Part shown: positions 9,090 through 17,249 of the stretch, one piece after another
How the letters are laid out: the number at the start of each line of letters is the position of its first letter
Numbering within the stretch: the stretch's first letter is position 1
Source of the DNA: Thermoproteota archaeon
GTDB lineage: Archaea; Korarchaeota; Korarchaeia; Korarchaeales; Korarchaeaceae
Assembly (NCBI GenBank): GCA_027491435.1
Contig: JAOZFG010000004.1
Span: 124,001 to 188,000, forward strand
DNA: 64,000 bases
Direction: 5' to 3'
The notes under the pieces: model-generated
Databases searched by the model: none
What the model was told of the DNA's origin: nothing
The model's input: the letters and a program-made list of their open reading frames with translations, nothing else
Made by a program: the position numbers and the translations under genes

Positions 9090-9113
9090 AGGTTGGATTA
9101 TTTATCCAACCTA
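9089..9113 (-). promoter_or_regulatory. Perfect inverted repeat over the promoter/start of the DUF4430 gene
   Basis: TAGGTTGGAT (9089-9098), a 5-nt spacer, then ATCCAACCTA (9104-9113): ten perfectly paired bases on each side. It sits between the TATA-like element (about 9114-9122, minus strand) and the ATG whose first base is 9089, so it would cover the transcription start. It is best read as an operator for a dimeric regulator or as a hairpin at the 5' end of the mRNA. Confidence 0.65.
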
Positions 9114-9146
9114 ATAAAAAGGTGTCCTCTACAGGCAACAACGGCT

Positions 9147-9587
9147 TCAGGTGAGAGAGCTCGCTATGACGCCTCCGAAGGCCTTGTACACCAAGATCAG
9201 AATCGACATAACCAGAATTGCCCTATCAATCAATCCACCAGTCCTAAAAGGGCCTCTAACTCTACTCCCTATTAGAAGGAAGTCCACTCCTGCCTTAGTC
9301 ATGGCGTCCAGAGCCAAGTGAGTGGCGTATCCCACGGCCCAGGGAAACCATCCATCACCTAAGAGCTTGTATACCAACGCTGAAGATAACAAGAGGGCCC
9401 ACAGGTTATGTAGGGTCTTCCTGTGGACAATTAAAGGATATTCTCTTAACCAATAATCCAGATCGGGAAAGAGCGCACCTGACAGCGTGAGAAGGGCCCA
9501 CCCCATGACCTCCTCCGGAGTTAGAGACCTGCTGAGCGTATGTGAGATTACTGCTAAAGCAAATGCCACGTGGGTCTCCTTTTTCAT
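9147..9587 (-). CDS. Membrane-bound metal-dependent hydrolase-like protein (YdjM/DUF457)
   Basis: About 146 residues with four hydrophobic segments. It has the family pattern of an early His (KKETHVAFAL), an FPDLDYW acidic motif and HRKTLH in the middle, and an H-x3-D-A-x-T-K-x-G-V stretch near 105. Metal-binding His/Asp residues at membrane interfaces are typical of YdjM-like proteins, whose substrate is unknown. The shorter ATG at 9587 is chosen because GCGGTGC lies just upstream; a longer frame opens at 9614. It lies 57 nt from the DUF4430 gene on the same strand. Confidence 0.72.
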   Translation of the reverse strand: MKKETHVAFALAVISHTLSRSLTPEEVMGWALLTLSGALFPDLDYWLREYPLIVHRKTLHNLWALLLSSALVYKLLGDGWFPWAVGYATHLALDAMTKAGVDFLLIGSRVRGPFRTGGLIDRAILVMSILILVYKAFGGVIASSLT

Positions 9588-9893
9588 AGAGCACCGCCCG
9601 TTTAATCGGGCCATCCCCTTTTAAAGTTGTCCAGACGCCCCAGCCTATGAGCAAGTGAAGAACCTGATTGAGCGCAGAAGCCCCTTCAAGTTAGGCGTTA
9701 CCTCCGTGGCTCAGATAAATTTCACGACCACAGCCTATAAAGTCACCAACTCCTTGTTTCCACGTATTAACGCAATTTTGCGTCGACAATCCAGATTGCA
9801 GCAATAAGTCGTCTGTCAACGGCTCCCATAACTCGCCTTGCCGCTGAAATTAGAAAGCTTCTTTAGACCTGTTAGGTGGTAACGGCTCTAGGC

Positions 9894-10409
9894 CTAGTCC
9901 AAACTCCTACCTCTGAGAGGGGAGGGCAAGTACCTTCTATACTGAGCCCTTCTAACTACTTCTACAGCCTTGTCCTCGGGACAACCTTCAACGCACACCA
10001 CTTCACCTAACACATCCCCTTTAACTTCAGCCCTCAGCTTCTTCAGTTCACCCTCGCTCCTACACGCTAACACCTTGGCCACTCTTTCGTTAGACGAAGT
10101 CATCTTCCTGAACCCAACCAGTATTAACACGTCTGGTTCAACGGGCATCACGCACCTAACTAACCTAATTAGGCCGTCAACGTCTTCAGGAACGAATCCG
10201 GTGGACAATATCAGCCTGGACTTAGAATAGTTAAAGGCAACCATGGCCCCTCCCTCTGTAAGCTTTTTTAATTCCCTAGTGAGCTCCACTTTACGGCTCT
10301 GGACCGCAGATGATACCCTATACCCAGAGCTGGCCAGCTTGTTTGCAAGCAACCTGTAAAATTGTTCAGAAGCGCTTCCCAAGAGCGCCAAAGCGAGCAA
10401 CTCAGTCAC
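9894..10409 (-). CDS. Possible MobB-like protein without a P-loop; otherwise unknown
   Basis: 171 residues. The pattern of an N-terminal strand-turn-helix, a central segment of short strands, and DVLILVGFRK near 95-105 resembles the DLVLVEGFK region of molybdopterin-guanine dinucleotide protein MobB. The GxxGxGK nucleotide loop is absent, however; the equivalent N terminus reads LALLGSASEQ. If related, it cannot bind GTP in the usual way. Two Cys occur close together (VCVEGC). Its start overlaps the end of the YjjX-like gene by 8 nt, so the two are translationally coupled. The family assignment is weak. Confidence 0.4.
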   Translation of the reverse strand: MTELLALALLGSASEQFYRLLANKLASSGYRVSSAVQSRKVELTRELKKLTEGGAMVAFNYSKSRLILSTGFVPEDVDGLIRLVRCVMPVEPDVLILVGFRKMTSSNERVAKVLACRSEGELKKLRAEVKGDVLGEVVCVEGCPEDKAVEVVRRAQYRRYLPSPLRGRSLD

Positions 10410-10917
10410 CTCCCAAGACCCCTGTTAGGGCCATTATCACGGCGTGCTCGTAAAAGTCGGTCCTTGTAATGGCCCCCCTAGTTAAATAACCAACGGCACC
10501 CATCCCCCTCTTTATGTCTTGAATCCCCGTAACGCCCTGCATTATGGATCCAAGCTCTTCACCCATCAGCAACCTGTGGACAATTTCTTTTGGGCACTCA
10601 AACCAGCCAGTCATTCCGGTGGCCTGCCTCCCTCCCTTGTCGAGTATGTAAACGTATGCGGCGCAATAGTAATTGCCGAGGATTCCAAAGACCCCTCCCT
10701 CTATGCCGACCGAGTAATCTGCCTTGGTTATGGAGAGGGCCCTCAGCGCCCTGTTCTTAGCCCCCCTTATCACGTCCTCATTGATGGGCTGGGGGGGCAC
10801 GCCGCTCTCCACCTTAACCCCTACCACCTCCACCCCGTCGAAAAACCTGTTAAAAGCTTTTCTTACCGCTACAACCTTAACCGGGTTATCGGAACCCACC
10901 GCTACGAGCAACGGCAT
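10402..10917 (-). CDS. Inosine/xanthosine triphosphatase (YjjX family)
   Basis: About 171 residues. It shows the YjjX pattern: an N-terminal VAVGSDNPVKVVAVRKAF, a central VGIEGGV, then TGMTGWFECP and ELG, and a terminal GAVGYLTRGAITRTDFYEHAV. The family removes ITP/XTP (dITP) from the nucleotide pool to prevent miscoding. A TTG at 10929 is possible, but a TATA-like element at 10946-10957 puts the transcription start near 10926, so the ATG at 10917 with a very short leader is preferred. It is divergent from the gene at 10968. Confidence 0.85.
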   Translation of the reverse strand: MPLLVAVGSDNPVKVVAVRKAFNRFFDGVEVVGVKVESGVPPQPINEDVIRGAKNRALRALSITKADYSVGIEGGVFGILGNYYCAAYVYILDKGGRQATGMTGWFECPKEIVHRLLMGEELGSIMQGVTGIQDIKRGMGAVGYLTRGAITRTDFYEHAVIMALTGVLGGD

Positions 10918-10967
10918 CCCTCCGCACAACCTTTTTAGTGATGACGGAAAAATAAAGCGGTGATGAC

Positions 10968-11378
10968 TTGACTGGAATGGACGTTAAAAGCATTATCGGG
11001 GTGATCTCCGGCTACTTTGACAGGCTGGGCTTCAAATACAGAGTTGAAGATGAACTGATAATAACGGTCTGGGAGATCGAGGGCAGGCCTCACGTAGTCT
11101 TGATAGTTGCTACTGAGAAGATGGTCGGGATGAGGTCTAAACTGCTTGAACCTAAGGAGGTTCCGGAGGATCCTAACTTCTTCAAAGAGCTGTTGAAGGC
11201 CCATCACCTAATGTCCAACGTTAGGTACGATATGGACGGTGATGGGAACCTAGGGGTCTCGGCGTCAACCCCAATTGAAGCTTTAAACTTTGAGAGTTTT
11301 AGAATAATTTTTCTGACACTATTATTCGCCATAGAAGAATTTTGGAAAGATATAGCACCTAAATTCGGGTTAAAGTGA
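10968..11378 (+). CDS. YbjN / type III secretion chaperone-like protein
   Basis: 136 residues in a single alpha/beta domain. A helix (VKSIIGVISGYFDRLGF) leads to strands with YRVEDELIITVWE and a helical segment FKELLKAHHLMSNVRY ending in acidic turns. A final helix is rich in Phe and Leu. This order is that of YbjN/SycE-like domains, which bind or chaperone other proteins. It has no catalytic residues. GGTGATG precedes the TTG start with 3 nt spacing; an ATG at 10977 is an alternative. It ends immediately before the convergent aroB' gene. Confidence 0.5.
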   Translation: MTGMDVKSIIGVISGYFDRLGFKYRVEDELIITVWEIEGRPHVVLIVATEKMVGMRSKLLEPKEVPEDPNFFKELLKAHHLMSNVRYDMDGDGNLGVSASTPIEALNFESFRIIFLTLLFAIEEFWKDIAPKFGLK

Positions 11379-12395
11379 TCACTTCTCTATAATGAACTCG
11401 TCAACCGCTGTGCCGAAATGCCTTCCCTTGGCCTCGGGAAGGTACACAAGCACCCTGTCCCCTGGCTTCAACTCAGTTACCGGGATGGAGCCCTGCTCCC
11501 CCACCAGGGGGACGGTTTCAGCCAGCTGCAGGATTACCCACCCCTCGCTTTCACCTGTTCTCGCCCTAACTAGGGCCATGGGCCTCCTCTCCACCTTGGC
11601 CCTTCCCACGGAGACCGGCCTTCTGCTACCGTCCTTTTTCACGGCTAGAAGCTCTACTCCAGCTTTTACCTCTGAGAGGTAGTAGGTCTTCCCCTTGGGA
11701 GCCATCACGTAGTTGGACACAGCTCCAGCGTTAACCCTGAACTCCCTAGGCGATGTGTAGGGAGATTCTATGTTCTCACTATGAATTAGGAAGAGGAAGG
11801 AGGCAGATCCACCCACAAGCATGCCCTCTCCCCTGTCGAGCAGGGATATGGTGTCTACACAAACCCTCTCACCGGTCCCAACCTCCCTGACCTCGGTTAC
11901 TTCAGCGTAGGTCAGCTCCAAGGGGCTGGCAACCTCTATAAGCTCCTGAAACCTTCCAAGCTCGCCTTCATCCCTTAAATTAACGGCTATTCCCTCTACT
12001 CCTATTTCTAAGACGTCTAGAAGGGATTTAGCCTCATCTAGGTCGTCTGCTAGTGCTATTAAGTTCTTTCCCCCTCCGAGCTTAGCTATGACGTTTTCTA
12101 AGGGAATTATCTTCCAATCAACAGCATTTATAAGCACGGGCTTACTCCTCGCCAGGTTTACTAACCTGTCCTCATCCTCCTTGCCCCTAATTTCGAATAG
12201 GATGAAGTCGCCGCCCTCGTTCGGCCATTTTGAGAGCTTTAAGTCTCCTTGGGGCCCTATAACTTTCAGCCCCAATGACTTCGCCCTCTTCACGCCCTCT
12301 TCGGTTAGAGCTATTAGCTCAATTCCCTGACCGCTTCCGGAAACTAAAACTTCGTCCGGGGTACCTTCCACCAGAATGAAGGCCTTCTTCCTCAT
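11379..12395 (-). CDS. aroB': 3-dehydroquinate synthase II (archaeal type)
   Basis: 338 residues, the normal length for archaeal type II 3-dehydroquinate synthase. It makes 3-dehydroquinate from 2-amino-3,7-dideoxy-D-threo-hept-6-ulosonate in the archaeal shikimate route. Family signature sequence is clear: the EGMLVGG turn, the IHSENIESPYTSPREFRVNAGAV region, then GKTYYLSEVKAG. The TATA-like element CTTTTATC lies about 26 nt before the ATG at 12395, indicating a leaderless message. It is divergent from aroE, which acts two steps later. The synthase that makes its substrate is not in the window. Confidence 0.93.
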   Translation of the reverse strand: MRKKAFILVEGTPDEVLVSGSGQGIELIALTEEGVKRAKSLGLKVIGPQGDLKLSKWPNEGGDFILFEIRGKEDEDRLVNLARSKPVLINAVDWKIIPLENVIAKLGGGKNLIALADDLDEAKSLLDVLEIGVEGIAVNLRDEGELGRFQELIEVASPLELTYAEVTEVREVGTGERVCVDTISLLDRGEGMLVGGSASFLFLIHSENIESPYTSPREFRVNAGAVSNYVMAPKGKTYYLSEVKAGVELLAVKKDGSRRPVSVGRAKVERRPMALVRARTGESEGWVILQLAETVPLVGEQGSIPVTELKPGDRVLVYLPEAKGRHFGTAVDEFIIEK

Positions 12396-12484
12396 CTCCC
12401 CCTATGAGGACTCTCCAGATAAAAGCTAGATATACGGGCCCATCTGCACTTATGAGCTATAACGTCACCATCCCGATAGTGTCG

Positions 12485-13315
12485 ATGATAACCCCTAAGA
12501 CCAGGCTCTACTGCTTATTAGGGGGCTCAGTTAGGTATTCAGCGTCTCCAGCCATACACAACGCCTCCTTCTCCTTCTTAGGAGTGGATGCCGTTTACTT
12601 GGCCTTCAGCGTTAGAAATGTGGTTAAAGCAGTTGAGGGGTTAAAGGAACTGGGGGCCGGCGGCTGTAACGTGACTAACCCATTCAAGGAAGAGGTAATC
12701 AAAGCGCTGGACTGGGTTGACGAGAGGTCGTCCCTGTTGAGGGCCGTTAACACCGTAAAGTTAGAAGACGAAGCTATGGGCTATAACACGGATGTCGATG
12801 GAGTACTGCACGTCCTAGATCTCTTAGATTATGAAGGGGAGGAGACCCTAATCCTGGGGGCTGGAGGGGCTGCTAGATCTGCCATCTTGGCCCTGAGCTT
12901 GAAGGGTTGTGAAAAGTTGACCGTGATGTCTAGGAGCAGGGAAAGAGCTGAGAAATCTTTGAGGTTAGCTAGCTCCCTGGGGATAGAAGTTAAACACGAT
13001 AAATGGAATCCCCACATCCTGAAGAGGAGGCAGTATGGGCTGATAATAAACGCTACACCCCTAGGGACCGAGGGGGTGGGGAAACCCTTAGAAATACCCA
13101 CTGGGACAAGGTGTAAGCTCTTCGATATGGTGTACAACCCACCCGAGACTTCTCTGGTTAAAGATGCCAAGAAGAGGGGGTGTAAAGCTCTAGGAGGTGT
13201 TCACATGCTTGTTAGACAGGCTAGTCGTGCAGAGGAGATCTGGCTTTCCCTGAAGCCTGATGAAGGGGTCATGATGAGGGCGGCTCTAAAGTTCCTGGGT
13301 GTTGAGGTTGATTAG
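12485..13315 (+). CDS. aroE: Shikimate 5-dehydrogenase
   Basis: About 276 residues. The shikimate-binding S-x-S motif lies in GGSVRYSASPAIHN, the catalytic Lys in CNVTNPFKEEV, and NTDVDGV follows near residue 100. A Rossmann NADP loop GAGGAARSAI is around 127-136. It reduces 3-dehydroshikimate to shikimate with NADPH. A longer frame begins at 12404, but the ATG at 12485 gives MITPKTRL directly before the first strand, the position seen in archaeal homologues, and is preferred; an ATG at 12452 is another option. The stop overlaps the start of the shikimate kinase gene. Confidence 0.9.
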   Translation: MITPKTRLYCLLGGSVRYSASPAIHNASFSFLGVDAVYLAFSVRNVVKAVEGLKELGAGGCNVTNPFKEEVIKALDWVDERSSLLRAVNTVKLEDEAMGYNTDVDGVLHVLDLLDYEGEETLILGAGGAARSAILALSLKGCEKLTVMSRSRERAEKSLRLASSLGIEVKHDKWNPHILKRRQYGLIINATPLGTEGVGKPLEIPTGTRCKLFDMVYNPPETSLVKDAKKRGCKALGGVHMLVRQASRAEEIWLSLKPDEGVMMRAALKFLGVEVD

Positions 13316-14156
13316 GGTTAGGGTTGGAGGGGCTATAACGGTATTGAATGCCATAGTTCCCCTGCTGGGCTCGGCGCTGGGCGTAGACCTATGGGTGGAG
13401 GCCGAAGCTGAAAAGTGCTCGGAGCCTGTAGTACACCCGGAAACACCTCTGACAGTTGAAGCCCTGAGGGAAGCCCTCATAATCTCGAAATCTGAGGGCG
13501 CCAGAGTTAGGGTGAACTCCAGCGTGCCTCAGGGGTGGGGGTTAAAGAGCAGTAGCATAGTGGCCAACGCTGTAATATTAGCTACTTTAGCTCTTTACAC
13601 GGATTTTAGGCTGATAGAAGTGATAAAGGGCACTGTTAGGGCCTCTAGAAGGGCGGGAGTCACCATTACCGGTGCCATGGATGATGCAGCGGCTTCAGCG
13701 TTGGGGGGACTAGTTATGACAGATAACGGGAGAGATGAATTGTTGTTCAGGGCTCCAGTTAAGGAGTTGGGTGTGGCGATACTGCTCCCGGAGAGGTCGA
13801 AGCCCAGGATGACGTCCACAGTAGATCTCTCCAGTTATAATCACTTAAGGAACACTTTGAGATCTTTAGCGAGCTTAATTCCCAAGGATCCGTGGTCAGT
13901 AATGACTGTAAACGGCTTAATCTACTCAAAGCTCCTGGGATACGATGATACTCCAATACATGAGGCCTTAAAGGCGGGAGCTAAGGCGGCGAGCATTTCC
14001 GGAACTGGGCCAGCCGTAGCTGCTATCTGCGATCCGTGCGACGAGGTTGTGGATAGGTGGTCCTCTCTGGGGGAAGTTATCCTAACTAAGGTCAACAATA
14101 GGCCGGCCCACATTGAAAATCGTCCCAGCGAACAAACTGCAGGTTCTCTCCAATAA
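13299..14156 (+). CDS. Archaeal (GHMP-type) shikimate kinase
   Basis: 285 residues of the GHMP kinase fold, not the P-loop AroK type. The GHMP loop appears as WGLKSSSIVANA near residue 78, TGAMDDAAASALGG follows at about 125-138, and the C-terminal motif is SGTGPAVAAI near 235. It phosphorylates shikimate with ATP after AroE. GTG at 13299 and TTG at 13308 are both possible; GGTG at 13298-13301 would serve the latter. The gene overlaps aroE by up to 17 nt, so coupling is likely. Its last 65 nt overlap the convergent XPD gene, an unusually long antisense overlap. Confidence 0.88.
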   Translation: MLRLIRVRVGGAITVLNAIVPLLGSALGVDLWVEAEAEKCSEPVVHPETPLTVEALREALIISKSEGARVRVNSSVPQGWGLKSSSIVANAVILATLALYTDFRLIEVIKGTVRASRRAGVTITGAMDDAAASALGGLVMTDNGRDELLFRAPVKELGVAILLPERSKPRMTSTVDLSSYNHLRNTLRSLASLIPKDPWSVMTVNGLIYSKLLGYDDTPIHEALKAGAKAASISGTGPAVAAICDPCDEVVDRWSSLGEVILTKVNNRPAHIENRPSEQTAGSLQ

Positions 14157-15921
14157 ATCCCGGTAGGAGTTTGAAGTAGGAGACCCTGGAGTACCTCTCG
14201 TCACCCAACACGAAAATTCCCCTGTCTTCGCTGGATCTAATAACCCTGCCAAGCGACTGGGCAGCTCTCCTCAGAGCTGGAACCACGTAGGCCAAGTACC
14301 TCCCCTTCCTAATTCCGTAAATTCTCTGATAATACTCCACGTACAGCACGGTCTTGGTGGTCAACCTGTCAAATGGTATGCCCACCATGTAAGCAGCCAC
14401 CAGCTCCTCCCCCGGAAAGTCAGCGCCCTCTGAGAACCTGCCGCCTGCCGGAGCGACGAGCACGCCTTCTCTGCCCTCTTTAGGTAATCTTTTGAACTCC
14501 TCTAGCATTCTCCTGGCGACATCTCCTGGCATATCCCGCCTCTCCTCGAACAGAATTTTACCTCTCTTCCTGGCGAGCTCCCTTATCCCCTCAATGAGTT
14601 CTGATTGAACTCTGTAGCTGGCGGTGAAGATGGCCACGTTCCCCTTTATCTTGAGGAACTCATCGATGGTTCTCAGGTACCTCCTGACCATCCTGTTGCT
14701 GAGGCTCTCCCCCCTCGTCGAAACGCCCCTTATCAGGTAGGTGCTCACCCTCTCAGGATCGGCAATTTGGGGCACCACGAGGGACTCGCAGGACTCCAAT
14801 CCAACAGTTTCGGCGAACCCCTCGATCGGCTCGAGAGTTCCCGACATGAAAATTACGGCGTGGAAGTTCTTCCATATGTCCTTCAGTATTTCAGCAGACC
14901 TCATGTCCCAGACCTCGTACCTGATGCTATCTTCCTTGGAGTACACATATGCCACGCCGTCAATCCCTTCCTTCTTCTTAGCCACCTTGAGGAACTCGTA
15001 TACTGAGTTAGCGTAGGATCTAGGCTCCTTCCCCCTCTTCATCTGATCCCTGTAGACAGTCTGAGCCAACCTGTTCAGCTTGAGCAGGTCAGACTCCTCT
15101 ATCCCTGAGTAGAGCACCATCTTGTGGAAGTCGAAGGTCCCATCAACGTTGACCGCGTTCTCCTTCATGAACTCCATTAATTTCTTGAGCTTTTCAACCA
15201 AACTTCTCCTCCCAAATTTTATAGCCTCATTTATAGCCCTCTCAACGGTTCTAATGGTTATTGACTTACTGTTAAGGTCCATGGCCGCTGATATTATGTT
15301 GTGGGCCTCGTCTACGACGAGGATAGAGTCCTTGAAAGACAATACCCTCCGGATCACCCAGCCCAGGTCAGTCAATATGTAGTTATAGCTTAGGGACACC
15401 ATAGAAGCCCACAGCAGCAGGTCAAGCTGGAGGAAATAGGGACACACCCTCAGGGACTCAGCTAGAGCCAACACCTCAGTAAAGGTCATGGGCTCGCTCG
15501 GTATTGGGGTGCGGCCTTCATTTAGCCTCCTGTAGTAGGGGCACTCCTTTCTGTTTAGCCTACAGAAGGTGGTAACGGCTTCGTAACCCTTAACTCCTCT
15601 ATCCCTGGCTAAGAGGCACATATCCTTCTTTCCCCTGAAGGATAGGCCGAAGAGGCTCAACCCTTTCTTCCGAACAATTATTTTCAGCTCCTCAACAGGT
15701 CTGTCAGTCTCGTTACCCGTTCTCACCGCCCAGATTAAGTTGTGCCCGTCCAACATAGATGGAAGCGTAGCCGACAGGACTACAGGAGTCTTCCCAAATC
15801 CGGTGGGGGCTTGAAGGCAGAAGAAGCCTCCTTCCGAAGCTACCTCCTCTACGGCCTCGATGACCTCTTTCTGGTATGGCCTGGGCTTGTAAGGAAAGTA
15901 CTTAATTCCCTTGACAGGCAT
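14092..15921 (-). CDS. xpd: XPD/Rad3-family DNA helicase with iron-sulfur domain
   Basis: About 609 residues. Helicase motif I is QAPTGFGKT, and motif II (DEAH) is in VVDEAHN. Between them lie four Cys (CLLARD, FCRL, KECPYY, VCPYF) that would hold the [4Fe-4S] cluster of XPD. Motif VI is near the end (AAQSLGRVIRSSEDRG). XPD is a 5'-3' DNA helicase of nucleotide excision repair. The ATG at 15921 is chosen over 15984 because AAGGTGGG precedes it and a TATA element (about 15944-15950, minus strand) puts the transcript start near 15924. It is divergent from the metallophosphoesterase gene. Confidence 0.92.
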   Translation of the reverse strand: MPVKGIKYFPYKPRPYQKEVIEAVEEVASEGGFFCLQAPTGFGKTPVVLSATLPSMLDGHNLIWAVRTGNETDRPVEELKIIVRKKGLSLFGLSFRGKKDMCLLARDRGVKGYEAVTTFCRLNRKECPYYRRLNEGRTPIPSEPMTFTEVLALAESLRVCPYFLQLDLLLWASMVSLSYNYILTDLGWVIRRVLSFKDSILVVDEAHNIISAAMDLNSKSITIRTVERAINEAIKFGRRSLVEKLKKLMEFMKENAVNVDGTFDFHKMVLYSGIEESDLLKLNRLAQTVYRDQMKRGKEPRSYANSVYEFLKVAKKKEGIDGVAYVYSKEDSIRYEVWDMRSAEILKDIWKNFHAVIFMSGTLEPIEGFAETVGLESCESLVVPQIADPERVSTYLIRGVSTRGESLSNRMVRRYLRTIDEFLKIKGNVAIFTASYRVQSELIEGIRELARKRGKILFEERRDMPGDVARRMLEEFKRLPKEGREGVLVAPAGGRFSEGADFPGEELVAAYMVGIPFDRLTTKTVLYVEYYQRIYGIRKGRYLAYVVPALRRAAQSLGRVIRSSEDRGIFVLGDERYSRVSYFKLLPGFIGENLQFVRWDDFQCGPAYC

Positions 15922-16008
15922 TCCCACCTTTAAGGGAGCGGTCAAATAAAAAAGGCCGTTCACCCTTAAAAACGCGTCACCCAACTATGGCCGGGGAGTA
16001 GTGAAGAG

Positions 16009-16731
16009 ATGAAGCTCTTCCCCTATGGAGTTTACTTGGACGGTCTGCTGGCTGTGGCTGACCTGCACTTGGGATACGAAGACGCGCTCAGGGAGAGGGG
16101 GATTGAGCTCCCCTACGAGCAATACCCTAGGATAAAGAAGGCCATGCTGAACGCTATAGGGAGGTTCTCTCCGGAGAAGGTTATAATCGTGGGGGACGTC
16201 AAACACGAGTTCGGGACAGCCCTTAATCAGGAGTGGAGGGAGGTCTTGGACCTTATAAGGATCTTAAGGGATCTAGGAGTTGAGCTAGAGGTTGTAAGGG
16301 GCAATCACGATAACTTCCTGATACCAATACTAAGGAAGGTGGGTATAGAGATTAGGGACCCTCACCTGGTAGAAGGAAATCTCATGTTCGTTCACGGGCA
16401 CAAGCCATTCATACCCCCTGATGACGTTGATCTAATAGTAATGGGGCATGAACACCCTGCCATAGCGTTAAGGGATGAACTGGGAGCCGGGCATAAGATG
16501 AAAGCCTTCTTAAGGACTAAATTCATGGATAGGGAACTCCTGGTGCTCCCCGCCCTCTCTCCGCTGGCCCCCGGGACTGACGTCCTACAATCTTATGGGG
16601 GTTTTCTCTCTCCGGTGTTGAGGTCCATTGATCCATCTAAGATACAAGTGCTGGTGGCTGATCACGAGCTTGATCTGGTAGAAGAGCTCGGTCCGCTTAA
16701 TCTGGTTAGGAGAGCGGCCGGGGTGGTTTAA
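16009..16731 (+). CDS. Metallophosphoesterase of the archaeal/ligase-associated type
   Basis: 240 residues with the full calcineurin-like metal set: DLHLG near 18-22, GDVKHEFG near 62, GNHDN near 99, VHGHKP near 128 and GHEHP near 146. It hydrolyses phosphodiester or phosphomonoester bonds with two metals. Relatives are often encoded beside Lhr helicases, as here, which suggests a nucleic-acid role. It is first in a tightly packed set: the next gene's ATG overlaps its stop by one base. Confidence 0.88.
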   Translation: MKLFPYGVYLDGLLAVADLHLGYEDALRERGIELPYEQYPRIKKAMLNAIGRFSPEKVIIVGDVKHEFGTALNQEWREVLDLIRILRDLGVELEVVRGNHDNFLIPILRKVGIEIRDPHLVEGNLMFVHGHKPFIPPDDVDLIVMGHEHPAIALRDELGAGHKMKAFLRTKFMDRELLVLPALSPLAPGTDVLQSYGGFLSPVLRSIDPSKIQVLVADHELDLVEELGPLNLVRRAAGVV

Positions 16732-17249
16732 TGAAGTGCGCAATTTTTGACATAGACAACACCTTGTTCGACAGCAGAAGGAGGTTTTACCTTGTGTTAA
16801 GGAAGTACGGGGTCACCTCGCCTTCAGAGGTACCATTAAGCCTGAGGAAGAGGTTCTGGCTGGATTACATGGACCCTTCCCTATTCCATCTGGATAGGCC
16901 CATACCTAGGGCTGTAGAGATGGTCCTAGAGGCCAAGCTTAGAGGGCTGAAGGTGGTGCTCATAACCGGAAGGTATGAGCTGGTCAGGGTTCCCACCGAA
17001 ATACAGCTTAGGTCTGCTGGAATACCGTTCGACGAGCTCTTAATGAGGCCCAACGATAATATGGACAAGGACTATGTGCTGAAGCCTAACTTAGTTAAGA
17101 AGATAGACTGTAAGTTCTCTGAGTACCACGATGACGACCTAGATACCCTGCTGGTCCTCAGGAAGATTTACCCACAAGCTGTGTACTTCCACCACCAGCC
17201 CGATGGGACCTTCACTATACTGGGTGGTTTAGATGATAAGGAGGGCTAG
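16731..17249 (+). CDS. HAD-superfamily hydrolase
   Basis: 172 residues. HAD motif I is DIDNT (8-12), motif II is LITGR near 83, and the motif IV acidic group is YHDDDLD near 130. There is no large cap domain, as in small HAD phosphatases of nucleic-acid or nucleotide substrates. Its ATG overlaps the stop of the metallophosphoesterase by one base and its end overlaps the Lhr helicase start by 17 nt, so the three are an operon. A phosphatase acting on DNA or RNA ends is an inference from that context. Confidence 0.83.
   Translation: MKCAIFDIDNTLFDSRRRFYLVLRKYGVTSPSEVPLSLRKRFWLDYMDPSLFHLDRPIPRAVEMVLEAKLRGLKVVLITGRYELVRVPTEIQLRSAGIPFDELLMRPNDNMDKDYVLKPNLVKKIDCKFSEYHDDDLDTLLVLRKIYPQAVYFHHQPDGTFTILGGLDDKEG

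Noticed and set aside
9655-9807. 50-codon plus-strand frame (starts VKNLIERRSPFKLG) in a gap
   Set aside because: No ribosome site or promoter, and no recognised family; length is within chance for this base composition.
10937-10975. Two TGATGA motifs between the YjjX and YbjN-like genes, as in a C/D box RNA
   Set aside because: No CTGA box at a suitable distance and no terminal stem; the second TGATGA is part of the ribosome site of the gene at 10968.
12404-12484. N-terminal 27-residue extension of AroE
   Set aside because: The extension is not like any AroE N terminus; the ATG at 12485 puts the first strand in the usual place.
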